A DNA stretch of 64,000 nt from DAOTXS01 sp034435055 (GTDB lineage Bacteria; Chloroflexota; Anaerolineae; UBA4142): positions 62,001-126,000 of the forward strand of contig DAOTXS010000056.1 in NCBI GenBank assembly GCA_034435055.1. Reading direction: 5' to 3'. A program made the position numbers and the translations under genes. The notes below the pieces were generated by a model that was given only the letters and a program-made list of their open reading frames with translations, ran no database searches and was not told the origin of the DNA. Positions 18,154 to 27,477 of this stretch are shown here, piece after piece (positions within the stretch are counted from its first letter, which is position 1; every line of letters begins with the position of its first letter).

Positions 18154-20127
18154 ATGCCGGCAAAAATAATCACATCCAGTCGAAAAGCGTTGTTGCATCG
18201 ATTGTTTTCAAACGAAAGTGTAATCGCCCTGTGGCTTTTCGTTGCGGCATTTGTGTTGTACGCGCGCACGATGGCCCCCGGCTTGCTCGACGGCGACGAG
18301 GGCGAGTTCCAGACGAACATCTATCGACTTGGTGTGAGTCACACCGGTTATCCGTTGTTTTTTTTGCTGGGCAAATTGTGGACGCTCATCATCCCGGTTG
18401 GCGAGATTGCAACGCGCGCAAATTTATTTGCCGTATTCTGGGGCGCGCTCACCGCCGCCGCGTTGTACATTTTTCTGCACTGGCTGATCGGCAATCGTTG
18501 GGGCGCGTTGGTCTGCGCCGGGTGGCTCGTCGTTTCGCGCGTCGAGTGGTCGCAGGCAATCATACCACGCCCGTACACGATGAACGCATTGTTTGTCGTG
18601 CTCGTTACGTTTTTCTTTTTTCTGTGGCGCGCCGGCAAAGTCGATCTGCTCGTCCCGGTATTTTTGTTTGGCTTGAGTTTGACGAATCATCGCACGATGA
18701 TTTGGTTTGCGCCGGCAATCGCGCTTCTTGTTCTGTGGCGCGAACGCGCCGCAATTTGCCAATCGCGTCGATTGCTCACACTCGTCGCCGCGTTTGTCGC
18801 ACCATTGTTGCTGTACGGTTACGTCTTTTGGCGCGGCGACAGCGATGTGGGTGTCGAATTCCACCTGAAAGATTTCGGCGAGATGATTTTGGGCGGCAAC
18901 GCGAGCCGCTGGATGCGTTACGGTCCACCCGATTGGATCATTTATCGCGTGACCGATCTGTACATCCCATTACTTATCGAACAATTCACGCCAATCGGAT
19001 TTATCGCGGGGCTGGTTGGCATTGTCGCACTCGCGCTGAACCGCGTGCCGCGCGGATGGCACCCCAATTTGCCGGCGCGCGAGGCGTTGCTCTTTATTGC
19101 GCTAGCGAACATTGGCAATTCGATTTTCTGCGTGTTCTTTAACACCATCGATATTGAAAAATTTTTCCTGCCTTCGTACATCACGTTTTTATTTTTTTGC
19201 GGCGTGGGTCTGGCGTTAACGTGGGATTGGCTCGGAGACCGATTATCGACCCAGGCATGGCGCGTGGTAACGCCAATCGCATTTCTTTTGCTTGGTCTAG
19301 GCGTCGGCGGATATCTGATCAATCAAAATTACACGCGCAATGATTTTAGCCATCGTACTGCTGTCATCGAAACATGGCGCGAGAATTTATCGCAACCGCT
19401 GGAACAAAATGCACTCATCGTGGGACCCTGGGAATCGTTGACGCCGTTGGAATATTCCCAGTATGTCGATAAACGTCGCACGGATTTGGAACGCTGGAAG
19501 GTAATTGTCGAGCAAGAACAAGTTGCGTTGACGCTGTACGGTTCGCGCCAAGCGGACATCGAGCGTGAAGTGCGCGGCGGACGCCCGGTGTACATGACGA
19601 TTCATCCCAATGAAACGGAAACGCTTGGCGCGCTCACAGAAGAATTTCGTTTGACGCGCGTAGGTGAGCTGTGGCGCGTGTTGAACTTGTCGCCGCGCGC
19701 CACCGCACCCCCGAATCAAACAGTTACCAAATTTACAGATCGCGTTGGACAACAAATCGAATTGGCGGGATACACAATCTATCCGACCAAGTCAATGCAC
19801 CCCGGCAATTTTAGATTGCTTACGTTGTTTTGGCGTGTCTCGCAATCGCTTAGCACCCGTTTGACAATTTCGTTGCGCGTGGTTGACGCGCAAGATCGCA
19901 TCGTGTATCAACGCGATGCCGAGCCAGGAAGTGGCTTGCGCCCGGCGATTGGTTGGACATCGGGGGAAACTGTGCAAGACGATATTGGATTCTTTATTCC
20001 ATCCGACGCTGCGCCGGGACAATATCGTTTGGTTATCGTCGTGTATAACCCGGCAAACGGAGAGGAATTGACTTCACGCGACGGTAAACAATTGTTGCTG
20101 GACAGAATCGATATCGTATCTCAATAG
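18154..20127 (+). CDS. DUF2723 family membrane protein with one C-terminal beta domain
   Basis: 657 residues from the ATG at 18154; longer in-frame starts would overlap the preceding gene by over 150 bases, so they were rejected. 'GLLDGDEGEFQTN' (45-56) and 'VSHTGYPLFFLLGKL' are typical of DUF2723, a GT-C-like family of polytopic proteins proposed to transfer sugars or mannose to proteins. About eleven helices to near residue 420, then a short region and one beta domain (19753-20070). It sits ten bases after the previous stop in the same run of genes. Confidence 0.8.
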   Translation: MPAKIITSSRKALLHRLFSNESVIALWLFVAAFVLYARTMAPGLLDGDEGEFQTNIYRLGVSHTGYPLFFLLGKLWTLIIPVGEIATRANLFAVFWGALTAAALYIFLHWLIGNRWGALVCAGWLVVSRVEWSQAIIPRPYTMNALFVVLVTFFFFLWRAGKVDLLVPVFLFGLSLTNHRTMIWFAPAIALLVLWRERAAICQSRRLLTLVAAFVAPLLLYGYVFWRGDSDVGVEFHLKDFGEMILGGNASRWMRYGPPDWIIYRVTDLYIPLLIEQFTPIGFIAGLVGIVALALNRVPRGWHPNLPAREALLFIALANIGNSIFCVFFNTIDIEKFFLPSYITFLFFCGVGLALTWDWLGDRLSTQAWRVVTPIAFLLLGLGVGGYLINQNYTRNDFSHRTAVIETWRENLSQPLEQNALIVGPWESLTPLEYSQYVDKRRTDLERWKVIVEQEQVALTLYGSRQADIEREVRGGRPVYMTIHPNETETLGALTEEFRLTRVGELWRVLNLSPRATAPPNQTVTKFTDRVGQQIELAGYTIYPTKSMHPGNFRLLTLFWRVSQSLSTRLTISLRVVDAQDRIVYQRDAEPGSGLRPAIGWTSGETVQDDIGFFIPSDAAPGQYRLVIVVYNPANGEELTSRDGKQLLLDRIDIVSQ

Positions 20128-20149
20128 CGTAAACGACCGGGATATCTGG

Positions 20150-22909
20150 ATGAGATTTCTTAAATCGCTGGGATTGGAAGACACACTCGCGTTGATTTTT
20201 CTGGCGACATGGCGGCTCGTTTTGTACTTGCCAGTTACACTTGGACAACGCGCGTTCATCGAGGGCGATATTCTGTGGTTGTTCTTACCCATTCGAACCG
20301 AACTCGCGCGCGCAATTGGAGAAGGACGATTACCACTTTGGACGCCCGCGCTCCAAGCCGGCTTTCCGCTTTTCGCTGAGGGCGAGGTTGCCGCTTTATA
20401 TCCGGTCAATCTAATCTTTCATCGAATCTTCTCTCCCCCCATCGGTCTTTCATACACGATTCTGTTCAACCTTTCGTGGGCAACTATCGGCATGTATTTG
20501 CTTTGCCGCGCGTTTGCATTGTCCCCAACGAGTGCGTGGCTGGGCGCATTTGTCTTTGGCGCTGGCGGTTATCTGACCGCACAATTACCTCACGCGCCTC
20601 ACGTTGCCGTAGCATCATGGTTGCCATGGTTGTTATTCTTTCTGCAAAAACATTTTCAAGCACGGCAACAAGGTCAACAGAGTATTCTGTGGTTCCTCGC
20701 GCTGTCGCTTGCAGTTGCGCTGCAACTGCTGGGAGGATTTCCCCAGTTTGCGGCATTCAACCTTTTCATGCTTAATCTATTCGCGCTTGTGATAAATTTT
20801 TTTCAGCGTCAATCAACGATTTCTCTCAAACACCTTCTTCGCTCTGCAAGCAAAACTCTTCTCATCTCGATTTCTGCGACTCTACTCGGCATCGGGCTTG
20901 CCGCGATTCAATTAGTGCCGACCGTCGAATTGATTGGGCTGTCGATACGTGGAGAAGAAATGTCGCGGGCATTCTTCACCAGTTATTCGCTTGACCCGGT
21001 TGCTTTGACGCAATTCTTCGAACCGTTCGCATTGCTGGGATTACCACAAGCCGCGAATACAGAATACTGGGTTTATTTTGGCGTGTTCCCCTTTTTGCTC
21101 GCGCTCTTGGCACCGGTGACGCGTCGCGACGTGCGAACCTGGTTCTTCGTGGCATTCGGCACGATTTGTTTGTTACTCGCTCTCGGTGGCAACACACCGC
21201 TTTACGATTGGCTCTATCACATTCCGATTTTCAATCGCTTTCGAGTGCCGGCACGATTTCTTCTGTTGTTCACATTTGCGATGGCTTTTCTGGCGGCATC
21301 CAGTTTTCAAGAACTGCAAAATCGATTGCGCGAAACGAAATCGAACAAAATCATAATTGCAACTGCGTTGGTATGTGCAACGATTTCAGGTTACATCATC
21401 TATCTTGCACACGACACGTTGTTTGAATTTTGGCTTGGAATTTGGCGATGGCTTGCACCCGTTTTCTGGGTGTTGAGTGTTTTGATTCTCGCGTTAGCCA
21501 AATGGCGCGATCTGTCACGCAACGTGTGGACAACCCTCGTCATTAGTTTGACCGTTATCGATATCACAGCATTCTCCGCAATCTTCGTCCCAACTCTGAA
21601 CCGAAGTGTCGTCCCCTCCGAAATGTTTCCGATTCCGCGAACCGTCCAGGTAATGGATGAGCAACAACCACTGTATCGTGTGTACGAAACAAAGGTGCCA
21701 ATGACCGATGCGGCAGTTCGCGCCGTACTTCCTACCAACCTTCCGATCGTGTACAATAAACAAGGGGTCGGTGGCTATCTTCCTTCGCTAGGTCTACAAC
21801 GTAATAAAAAATTTCTAGATGAAATGTCGCTGGGGATGCGTAATTTGATCGGGATGCGTTATTACCTGTTACCTTTGGAGATGCCGTCATTTGGAGATCC
21901 ATTGCCACCGTGGTGGGACGAAACCGAACCGGATGGCGGCTTGACGCCCGAAGTGTTGAGCGCACAACATCCAATTCCACCCACGCGTGTCAGCCGCATC
22001 CAGATTACATCGTACACCGATCAAACATCTCAATTACCGGATGGACATTTAGTTGGCGAATTGCAACTAACTTTGGAAAAAGGAACGCCAACCAAATTGC
22101 CGATTCGCTTGGGCGTTGAAAGCGCGGATTGGGCGCACGATATTTTGCCGGACGCCAAACACCGCAAGCCAGGTTCGCAAGAAACTTTTCCGGCTTATCT
22201 GAAATCGATTGGGCGCGCGTTCGAGGGACGCAAATATGTGGCGACTTTTGAAATTGCACCCGTGTCCGCGCCTTTTACTGTCACATCTGTCAGCGCGCAA
22301 TCTTTTCTCCCGGTGGGTGGATTGAACATCGAGCGAGTGTTGCTCATCGATGAAACCGGGCAATCGCGTTCGCTCGCGGCGCTGTGGTATCGGAATGATC
22401 TTGCGCTCGCTTTTCGGAGCCACGCCGCCGCAATGTGGGAAAATCGAGACATGTTGCCGCGCGCGTTTGTCGTGCATCGCGCTGAAATCGTCGATGGTGA
22501 TAATGCGCTCGAGCGACTCAAAGAATCCGGCTTTCCTTTTCGACAATTAGTTTTGTTGAGCGATGCGCCGGCTGCAGCACTATTCCAAGATTCCGCGCAA
22601 GGAGATACCAATGAACAAGTTACGATTACTGAGTATAAATCCGAGCGCGTTGTGGCAAGTGTGCGAATGAATTCGCCGGGATACTTGGTTCTGGCTGATT
22701 CGTGGTATCCCGGCTGGACGGCTTGGGTGGACGGAATTGAAACGCCGCTTTACCGCGCCGATTATATTTTCCGCGCGGTGCCGCTTGGTTCGGGACAACA
22801 TTCGATTGTGTTCGAATATCGCCCGGCGTCGTTGATGTGGGGAGCGATCATTAGCGGATTTTGTGTGCTGGGATCTCTGGCATTGGCAATTTGGAAACTG
22901 AAACGTTGA
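20150..22909 (+). CDS. YfhO family membrane protein
   Basis: 919 residues, ATG at 20150, 22 bases after the previous stop; last gene of the run. The start 'FIEGDILWLFLPIRTEL' and 'PLWTPALQAGFPLFAEGE' followed by 'ALYPVNLIF' are hallmarks of YfhO-type proteins, which take part in glycosylating lipoteichoic acids or other surface polymers in Firmicutes. About thirteen helices to near residue 470, a large external domain, and a closing 'SWYPGWTAWVDG' plus a final helix, as is usual in the family. It lacks the recurring beta domain. It meets the flavoprotein gene head to tail 25 bases downstream. Confidence 0.85.
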   Translation: MRFLKSLGLEDTLALIFLATWRLVLYLPVTLGQRAFIEGDILWLFLPIRTELARAIGEGRLPLWTPALQAGFPLFAEGEVAALYPVNLIFHRIFSPPIGLSYTILFNLSWATIGMYLLCRAFALSPTSAWLGAFVFGAGGYLTAQLPHAPHVAVASWLPWLLFFLQKHFQARQQGQQSILWFLALSLAVALQLLGGFPQFAAFNLFMLNLFALVINFFQRQSTISLKHLLRSASKTLLISISATLLGIGLAAIQLVPTVELIGLSIRGEEMSRAFFTSYSLDPVALTQFFEPFALLGLPQAANTEYWVYFGVFPFLLALLAPVTRRDVRTWFFVAFGTICLLLALGGNTPLYDWLYHIPIFNRFRVPARFLLLFTFAMAFLAASSFQELQNRLRETKSNKIIIATALVCATISGYIIYLAHDTLFEFWLGIWRWLAPVFWVLSVLILALAKWRDLSRNVWTTLVISLTVIDITAFSAIFVPTLNRSVVPSEMFPIPRTVQVMDEQQPLYRVYETKVPMTDAAVRAVLPTNLPIVYNKQGVGGYLPSLGLQRNKKFLDEMSLGMRNLIGMRYYLLPLEMPSFGDPLPPWWDETEPDGGLTPEVLSAQHPIPPTRVSRIQITSYTDQTSQLPDGHLVGELQLTLEKGTPTKLPIRLGVESADWAHDILPDAKHRKPGSQETFPAYLKSIGRAFEGRKYVATFEIAPVSAPFTVTSVSAQSFLPVGGLNIERVLLIDETGQSRSLAALWYRNDLALAFRSHAAAMWENRDMLPRAFVVHRAEIVDGDNALERLKESGFPFRQLVLLSDAPAAALFQDSAQGDTNEQVTITEYKSERVVASVRMNSPGYLVLADSWYPGWTAWVDGIETPLYRADYIFRAVPLGSGQHSIVFEYRPASLMWGAIISGFCVLGSLALAIWKLKR

Positions 22910-22934
22910 TCGAATCGAGCAAAGAAACGAAAAA

Positions 22935-24326
22935 TCATAAACCCGGTTTTTCCATTTTATCGATCAATCGATCTGCAGCTTGATAACCCATCTTCATCGC
23001 AATGTGCGTGTTGATGTACTGAAATCTGCCCTGCCGCCCGGCGGTTTCGGCATTGAGCAATTGCTCGAAAGCGGCGAGCAAAATCGCAAGGTGCTTTTCA
23101 TAGTGCAAGGTGTAAATTGGATAGGCGTGTTTGGCACGGAACACGTGCATCTCGATTACATCATCTTGGGTCAGTAATTTTTCCGCGATCAGATCATCGA
23201 GTACGGCTTGCTTGGCGAACGGTTCATCCGTCCACGCGCGATCGTTCACATCGCAACTGATTTCTGCCACGAGCATCGTACTCCCCGCCGGCGTGATGTG
23301 AAATCCAAATTGCGCCAGATCGGAAATGCGATTGAACGAATGTTGACGAAAGTACATAAACGATGACGGCAACACTTGGGGTTTGTTCACCAGCAAACCA
23401 ACAAAGACCAAGGCGCGGAACTTGAGCGCGCGCGCCGATTGAATCACGCGATCGTCCGGTGGCGGCTCCATCATCAGAAATGCCTCGTTGATCGGCAAGG
23501 TGTTGACGACGCCCCGGCAATTGAGCTGCTTCACCTCGCCATTTTGAACATACTCAATCGATTGAATCCGCTTGTCCACGCAATGAATTTTTCTGACTTG
23601 TGCATTTAATTCGATCCGACCCCCGCGCGCGAAAATTTCGTCCGCCATCCGTTGAGTGATCAGAGAAAATCCCTTCTCCGTTGTGTACAAATTGCCTTCG
23701 ACTTTTTCGACGTATCCATCAGTCTTGACTGGTTGTCCCCAACGCTGCCGCACACGCACGAGGAACTTGTCAAGAAATTCCAGGATGTTCATCCGCGGAA
23801 TTCGTTCGCGCGCGAATGCCGGGGAAAATTCAGCAGGCGTGATCCCCCACACGCTTGTGATGTACGTTTTAAAAAAAATCTCGTACAGCACGTTGCCGTA
23901 ATAGCGTTTCAAAACCGTTTCGGAATTTTCGACGGGGGGTTTGAAAAAAATGCCGGCAACGAAATGCCGGGCAAAACTCAGTCCGGCGTGAATTACGGTG
24001 AGCGGCGGCAATTTGAACAGCACATCGCGGATTGCGAGCGGGAATTTGAAATAGTTACCCAGAAATTTTATTTTAATGGTGCGATGGTACGGAATGAGGG
24101 CGTCGCCCATCAACGATTTGATGTCGTTCAGAATTTCCGGGTCGGTCGTGTGAAACGTGTGCGGTCCATATTCGTACGTATTCCCGTTGATGCGTACACC
24201 GCCGGCTAAACCGCCCACGTGATCATCCTGCTCGATGAGCAAAACCGGCTGACCACGTTTGAGCAAACGCAGACCTGCCGCAAGGCCGGCGCATCCCGCA
24301 CCCAAAATGACAATCGGCTGGGTCAT
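22935..24326 (-). CDS. FAD-dependent oxidoreductase, UDP-galactopyranose mutase/amine-oxidase-like
   Basis: 463 residues. The N-terminus has a Rossmann FAD site (IVILGAGCAGLAAG, then 'EQDDHVGGLAGG') and 'YGPHTFHTTDPEI', which matches the GPHxFHTxD of UDP-galactopyranose mutases. The length and the rest look more like the wider protoporphyrinogen-oxidase/amine-oxidase group than classical Glf (about 380 residues). The ATG overlaps the aminotransferase stop (ATGA), so it belongs to the sugar-nucleotide operon. It probably isomerises or oxidises a nucleotide sugar or lipid-linked sugar. Flavoprotein identity is firm; the exact reaction is not. Confidence 0.75.
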   Translation of the reverse strand: MTQPIVILGAGCAGLAAGLRLLKRGQPVLLIEQDDHVGGLAGGVRINGNTYEYGPHTFHTTDPEILNDIKSLMGDALIPYHRTIKIKFLGNYFKFPLAIRDVLFKLPPLTVIHAGLSFARHFVAGIFFKPPVENSETVLKRYYGNVLYEIFFKTYITSVWGITPAEFSPAFARERIPRMNILEFLDKFLVRVRQRWGQPVKTDGYVEKVEGNLYTTEKGFSLITQRMADEIFARGGRIELNAQVRKIHCVDKRIQSIEYVQNGEVKQLNCRGVVNTLPINEAFLMMEPPPDDRVIQSARALKFRALVFVGLLVNKPQVLPSSFMYFRQHSFNRISDLAQFGFHITPAGSTMLVAEISCDVNDRAWTDEPFAKQAVLDDLIAEKLLTQDDVIEMHVFRAKHAYPIYTLHYEKHLAILLAAFEQLLNAETAGRQGRFQYINTHIAMKMGYQAADRLIDKMEKPGL

Positions 24327-25426
24327 GCGGGAAATGCCTTGACCGTCGATACAATTTTGTCGATATCGGATTGGCTCAGGTTAGGATGCAACGGCAAGTT
24401 CAATCCTTCCTCGTTCAATCGTTCACTGTTGGGCAATTTGGCATTCGACTGATAAATCGGATTCAGATGCAGTGGATGATAACGAAAAGTGGTGTAAATT
24501 CCTTGGTTATACAAATACTTTGCCAGCGCGTCGCGCTTGCCGTTTGCGATGCGCGCAAAGTACGTAAAGTACGAATGTTGTTCGTCCGGCTCAGGATCGA
24601 CAGGACGGATGAACCAGCCAAGATTTGCAAACTCTTTTTGGTATAAATCCCAAATTTGTTTACGGTACGCTTGATGCTTTGCGAGTTTGCGTAATTGCGC
24701 CAACCCAATCGAGGCGTTGATGTCGTTGGGCAAGAGTTTGGGAAAGAAATCAACGATGGTGTATTCCCACCAGCGGTCTTTGTTTGCCGATGCTTCAAAA
24801 CCGGATTTGCCGATACCGCAATACCGCAGTGTCCGTGCGCGCGCGACCCAGTCCGGGTTCTGGGCAGTAACACCGCCGCCCTCGCCCATTGCCAAATTTT
24901 TTACCGCATCGAAACTGAAACAACCAATCGCGCCAATCGTCCCACACGCTTTGCCGCCCAATTTAGAATCGACGGCGTGTGCCGCATCTTCGATCACCGG
25001 CAAACCTAGATCGAGAATCGGTTGCATTCGCACCGGCTTGCCGGCGTAATGCACAACCATAATCGCGCCGGTTTTTGACGATAGATGCGGCGCGATCGTC
25101 GACACCGTAACATTTTGCGTTTCTAATTCGACATCGCAAAAGACCGGGACGCATCCTGCCAACACAATCGCGTGCGCGCACGAAATCCACGTTAGCGCCG
25201 GCAAAATCACTTCGCTCCCCAGCGGCAGGTTCAGCAATTTGACCGCCAAGTAAAGACTGTTCGAACCGCTATCTAACAGCGCGAATTGTTGCGCACCCAA
25301 ATGTCTGGCGAATCGTTCTTCAAATGCTCGGGTCTTGGGTCCAATCCCCATCCATTGCGCCTCCAGACTGGAACGAATCTCATCCAATTCTTCCTGCCCC
25401 ACTTTGGAACCGAAAACAGAAATCAT
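24323..25426 (-). CDS. DegT/DnrJ/EryC1/StrS family sugar aminotransferase
   Basis: 367 residues. The start at 25426 is chosen because AGGAG stands eight bases upstream; a longer frame to 25474 overlaps the upstream gene. It shows the family's 'LDSGSNSLYLAVKLL', 'VIEDAAHA' (144-151) and the PLP lysine in 'SFDAVKNLAMGEGG' (Lys about 176). Such enzymes put an amino group on a keto-sugar nucleotide in the cytoplasm. The GNAT acetyltransferase just upstream would then acylate the amine, as in FdtB/FdtC-type pathways. The stop overlaps the flavoprotein start. Strong family call; the sugar is unknown. Confidence 0.9.
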   Translation of the reverse strand: MISVFGSKVGQEELDEIRSSLEAQWMGIGPKTRAFEERFARHLGAQQFALLDSGSNSLYLAVKLLNLPLGSEVILPALTWISCAHAIVLAGCVPVFCDVELETQNVTVSTIAPHLSSKTGAIMVVHYAGKPVRMQPILDLGLPVIEDAAHAVDSKLGGKACGTIGAIGCFSFDAVKNLAMGEGGGVTAQNPDWVARARTLRYCGIGKSGFEASANKDRWWEYTIVDFFPKLLPNDINASIGLAQLRKLAKHQAYRKQIWDLYQKEFANLGWFIRPVDPEPDEQHSYFTYFARIANGKRDALAKYLYNQGIYTTFRYHPLHLNPIYQSNAKLPNSERLNEEGLNLPLHPNLSQSDIDKIVSTVKAFPA

Positions 25427-25434
25427 AAGTTCTC

Positions 25435-25965
25435 CTAGATAGAGATCGCTACATCCCAACGAACAACCGCGCAAGGATGAAAGCGTGAGCGATTCAATTT
25501 CATTTCGATATAATTCGGATGTTCCGTGCCCGGCTCAAAACCATTCTTCTGATACCACGCGATTGCTGGGTTGGATAACAAAACTTGCGCGACGATATCC
25601 GCTTTCGATTCGCTGATGATATAACTACACATCAAGCGCAACGCCTGACTCATCGTACCGCGTTCGCCAATTTCAGAAATACCGCGAATGACATTGTAAA
25701 TATCGACAACGCCCGCGACGAACCGAAAGCCCATACATCCGATTGGCTGATCAGCGTAGAGCACCACGAACATATAATCATCGGGTCTCTGCAAATAATT
25801 GCGAAACCATTGCGCCTGTCCTTCGGGTGTAATAATCTCTTGAAAGAAAAACGAAAAGCGATTGGCATTTTTCCACTGCCGGAGATGCTCCACATCAGGT
25901 TCGGCAATGGTGCGTAGCATAATAGCGTTCAACTCGGGCGATGTCAATGTAAAGTGTTGATCCAT
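25435..25965 (-). CDS. GNAT family N-acetyltransferase
   Basis: 176 residues. 'MLRTIAEPDVEHLRQWKNAN' at the start and 'QLLSNPAIAWYQKNGFEPG'-like text near the end (VLLSNPAIAWYQKNGF) give the first and last elements of the GNAT fold, RimJ/RimL branch; such proteins often N-acetylate amino sugars. It lies nine bases after the GT-C gene and its TAG overlaps the ribosome binding site of the aminotransferase, implying one transcript and a joint pathway: amination, then acetylation. Acetyl-CoA use is inferred from the fold; the substrate is inferred from the neighbours. Confidence 0.8.
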   Translation of the reverse strand: MDQHFTLTSPELNAIMLRTIAEPDVEHLRQWKNANRFSFFFQEIITPEGQAQWFRNYLQRPDDYMFVVLYADQPIGCMGFRFVAGVVDIYNVIRGISEIGERGTMSQALRLMCSYIISESKADIVAQVLLSNPAIAWYQKNGFEPGTEHPNYIEMKLNRSRFHPCAVVRWDVAISI

Positions 25966-25974
25966 TTCGAAATA

Positions 25975-27324
25975 CTACTGTGCCAGAAATCGGCTAAGAT
26001 AATTGTTTGCCATCTCAAGATATTGTCGAAAATAGAACAGCGGCTCGTTGTTTGGAATATCCCAAACGTCAAATCCGCCACGCTCCAACCAGTACCAGTG
26101 CCAGCGTTCGCCGTAATCCCACAAACCAAATGCTTGCAGCACGACAGCGTAGCCAATCAATACTCCAAAACCGAACCATTGCCTGCGACTTAAACGCGGT
26201 AATACGGAAATCAGCAACAGTGTCGCGAAAGGCATCACATCGACAAGGAGACGCGTGCCGTAACCCCAACCGGCATGCCAACCCGGAAACATGCTGAGGA
26301 ACAAAATGGATGCAAGAAACGCAATCGCGGAGAAAAAGTAAAAGCGGCGATTCTCGTCGCGCCGCGCGAGCCACAATCCGTATGCGCCAAGCATCAGAAA
26401 TGGCGAGTAGATGAACAATCCGCGGCTAGGACTAGTCAGGAATCCAGCTAGCGCTTCGAGTTGCGGCATCGTCATCAGATCCCAAATACCTTCTTGGTAA
26501 CCGAATATAAATGGTGAGCCATTATAAACTGCATTATACACCATTGTCAGCAACGCCGGCGGCAATGCCCACGCAATCCATTTCCAGAACGCAACTCGAT
26601 ATTCGACCAAAACATAGAACGTGAACAAAAGCGCCGTGATACCATTGTTCATCCGTGAAACTGTCGCTGCCGAGAAAAAGAGAGCGGCGGGTGCAACTGC
26701 ATCGGCGCCTTTGCGTTTGCCTTGTAACAAAAACCAAATACCAATCAGTTGGAACAGAATGCTGGCAGTTTGTTGCCACAGCGATTGCGAAGCAGTCGTC
26801 CACACGCTTGTGCCAAAGGCAAAGGCAATCGTCAAAACGACACTGTGCCGGAGATTTGTCAATACGCGCGCGCAGAAAAAAAACATCAACGCAGATAGTG
26901 CCGAGAGAAACGCGGCGGCAAATTTGGCGGGAATGAATAGACTGCGCGGAAAATCGATCCAAGCATAACCTGGGTTGTGCAACCAGCCCGTTCCTAGGGG
27001 AATGCCGTAAAACGGAATTGCCAGCACTGCCGTTGTCACCGGATACCGCGACACGGTTTGCCCGTTTACTTGAGCAACGAAATAAGGGTCGTGGTACCAA
27101 CGAGCAAAAAAAGCCCAGTACTCTTCCAGGGTAAAGTCGCCTTCTTGCAGAATTTCGAAAGGTAAGAGTGAAGTTGAAACGGTATCGAAAGCGGCAGTCC
27201 ACGCGAAAAACGGTTTATACGCGAGGTCATAAATCAGCGGGAAATTATAGAGCGTTAGCGCTAGAATAAAAATCGCCAGCGCATATCGCTGTGTCCTGAT
27301 AAATATTGGCTTTGGTCGTAACAT
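25975..27324 (-). CDS. Polytopic membrane protein, GT-C glycosyltransferase-like
   Basis: 449 residues from the ATG at 27324, the first ATG after the predicted transcription start; an ATG three codons upstream (27333) overlaps the -10 box and is less likely. About ten helices, with a first external loop containing 'YFVAQVNGQTVSRYPV'. It is clearly paralogous to the protein at 41294-42571: both have 'FAFGTxVWxTASQxLWQ' and 'SRGxFIYSPFL', and both end near 'NxEPLFYxRxYL'. It lacks the beta domain. It heads a minus-strand operon with the GNAT, aminotransferase and flavoprotein genes, so it may transfer the sugar they make. Confidence 0.75.
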   Translation of the reverse strand: MLRPKPIFIRTQRYALAIFILALTLYNFPLIYDLAYKPFFAWTAAFDTVSTSLLPFEILQEGDFTLEEYWAFFARWYHDPYFVAQVNGQTVSRYPVTTAVLAIPFYGIPLGTGWLHNPGYAWIDFPRSLFIPAKFAAAFLSALSALMFFFCARVLTNLRHSVVLTIAFAFGTSVWTTASQSLWQQTASILFQLIGIWFLLQGKRKGADAVAPAALFFSAATVSRMNNGITALLFTFYVLVEYRVAFWKWIAWALPPALLTMVYNAVYNGSPFIFGYQEGIWDLMTMPQLEALAGFLTSPSRGLFIYSPFLMLGAYGLWLARRDENRRFYFFSAIAFLASILFLSMFPGWHAGWGYGTRLLVDVMPFATLLLISVLPRLSRRQWFGFGVLIGYAVVLQAFGLWDYGERWHWYWLERGGFDVWDIPNNEPLFYFRQYLEMANNYLSRFLAQ

Positions 27325-27331
27325 CGTGCTC

Positions 27332-27359
27332 ATTATACGCAATTGCAGAGTGAGGTCAA
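27332..27359 (-). promoter_or_regulatory. Sigma70-type promoter giving a leaderless transcript
   Basis: Read on the minus strand: TTGACC (27359-27354), 16-bp spacer, TATAAT (27337-27332). Transcription should begin at about 27325, one base from the ATG at 27324. Confidence 0.75.
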
Positions 27360-27381
27360 AGAAGATCGTCGCGCAGGTCTT

Positions 27382-27410
27382 TTGACAAACTTTTCTAGTC
27401 GGCGTAGAAT
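27382..27410 (+). promoter_or_regulatory. Sigma70-type promoter of the LamG gene
   Basis: Consensus -35 TTGACA (27382-27387), 17-bp spacer, -10 TAGAAT (27405-27410). It stands back to back with the minus-strand promoter at 27332-27359; the predicted leader is about 60 nt. Confidence 0.75.
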
Positions 27411-27477
27411 CAGCATTGTCAGGCGCAGTTTTGAACGCCTTGAATCCGTTGTGATTCCAAGAGGGACTAACATCGAC

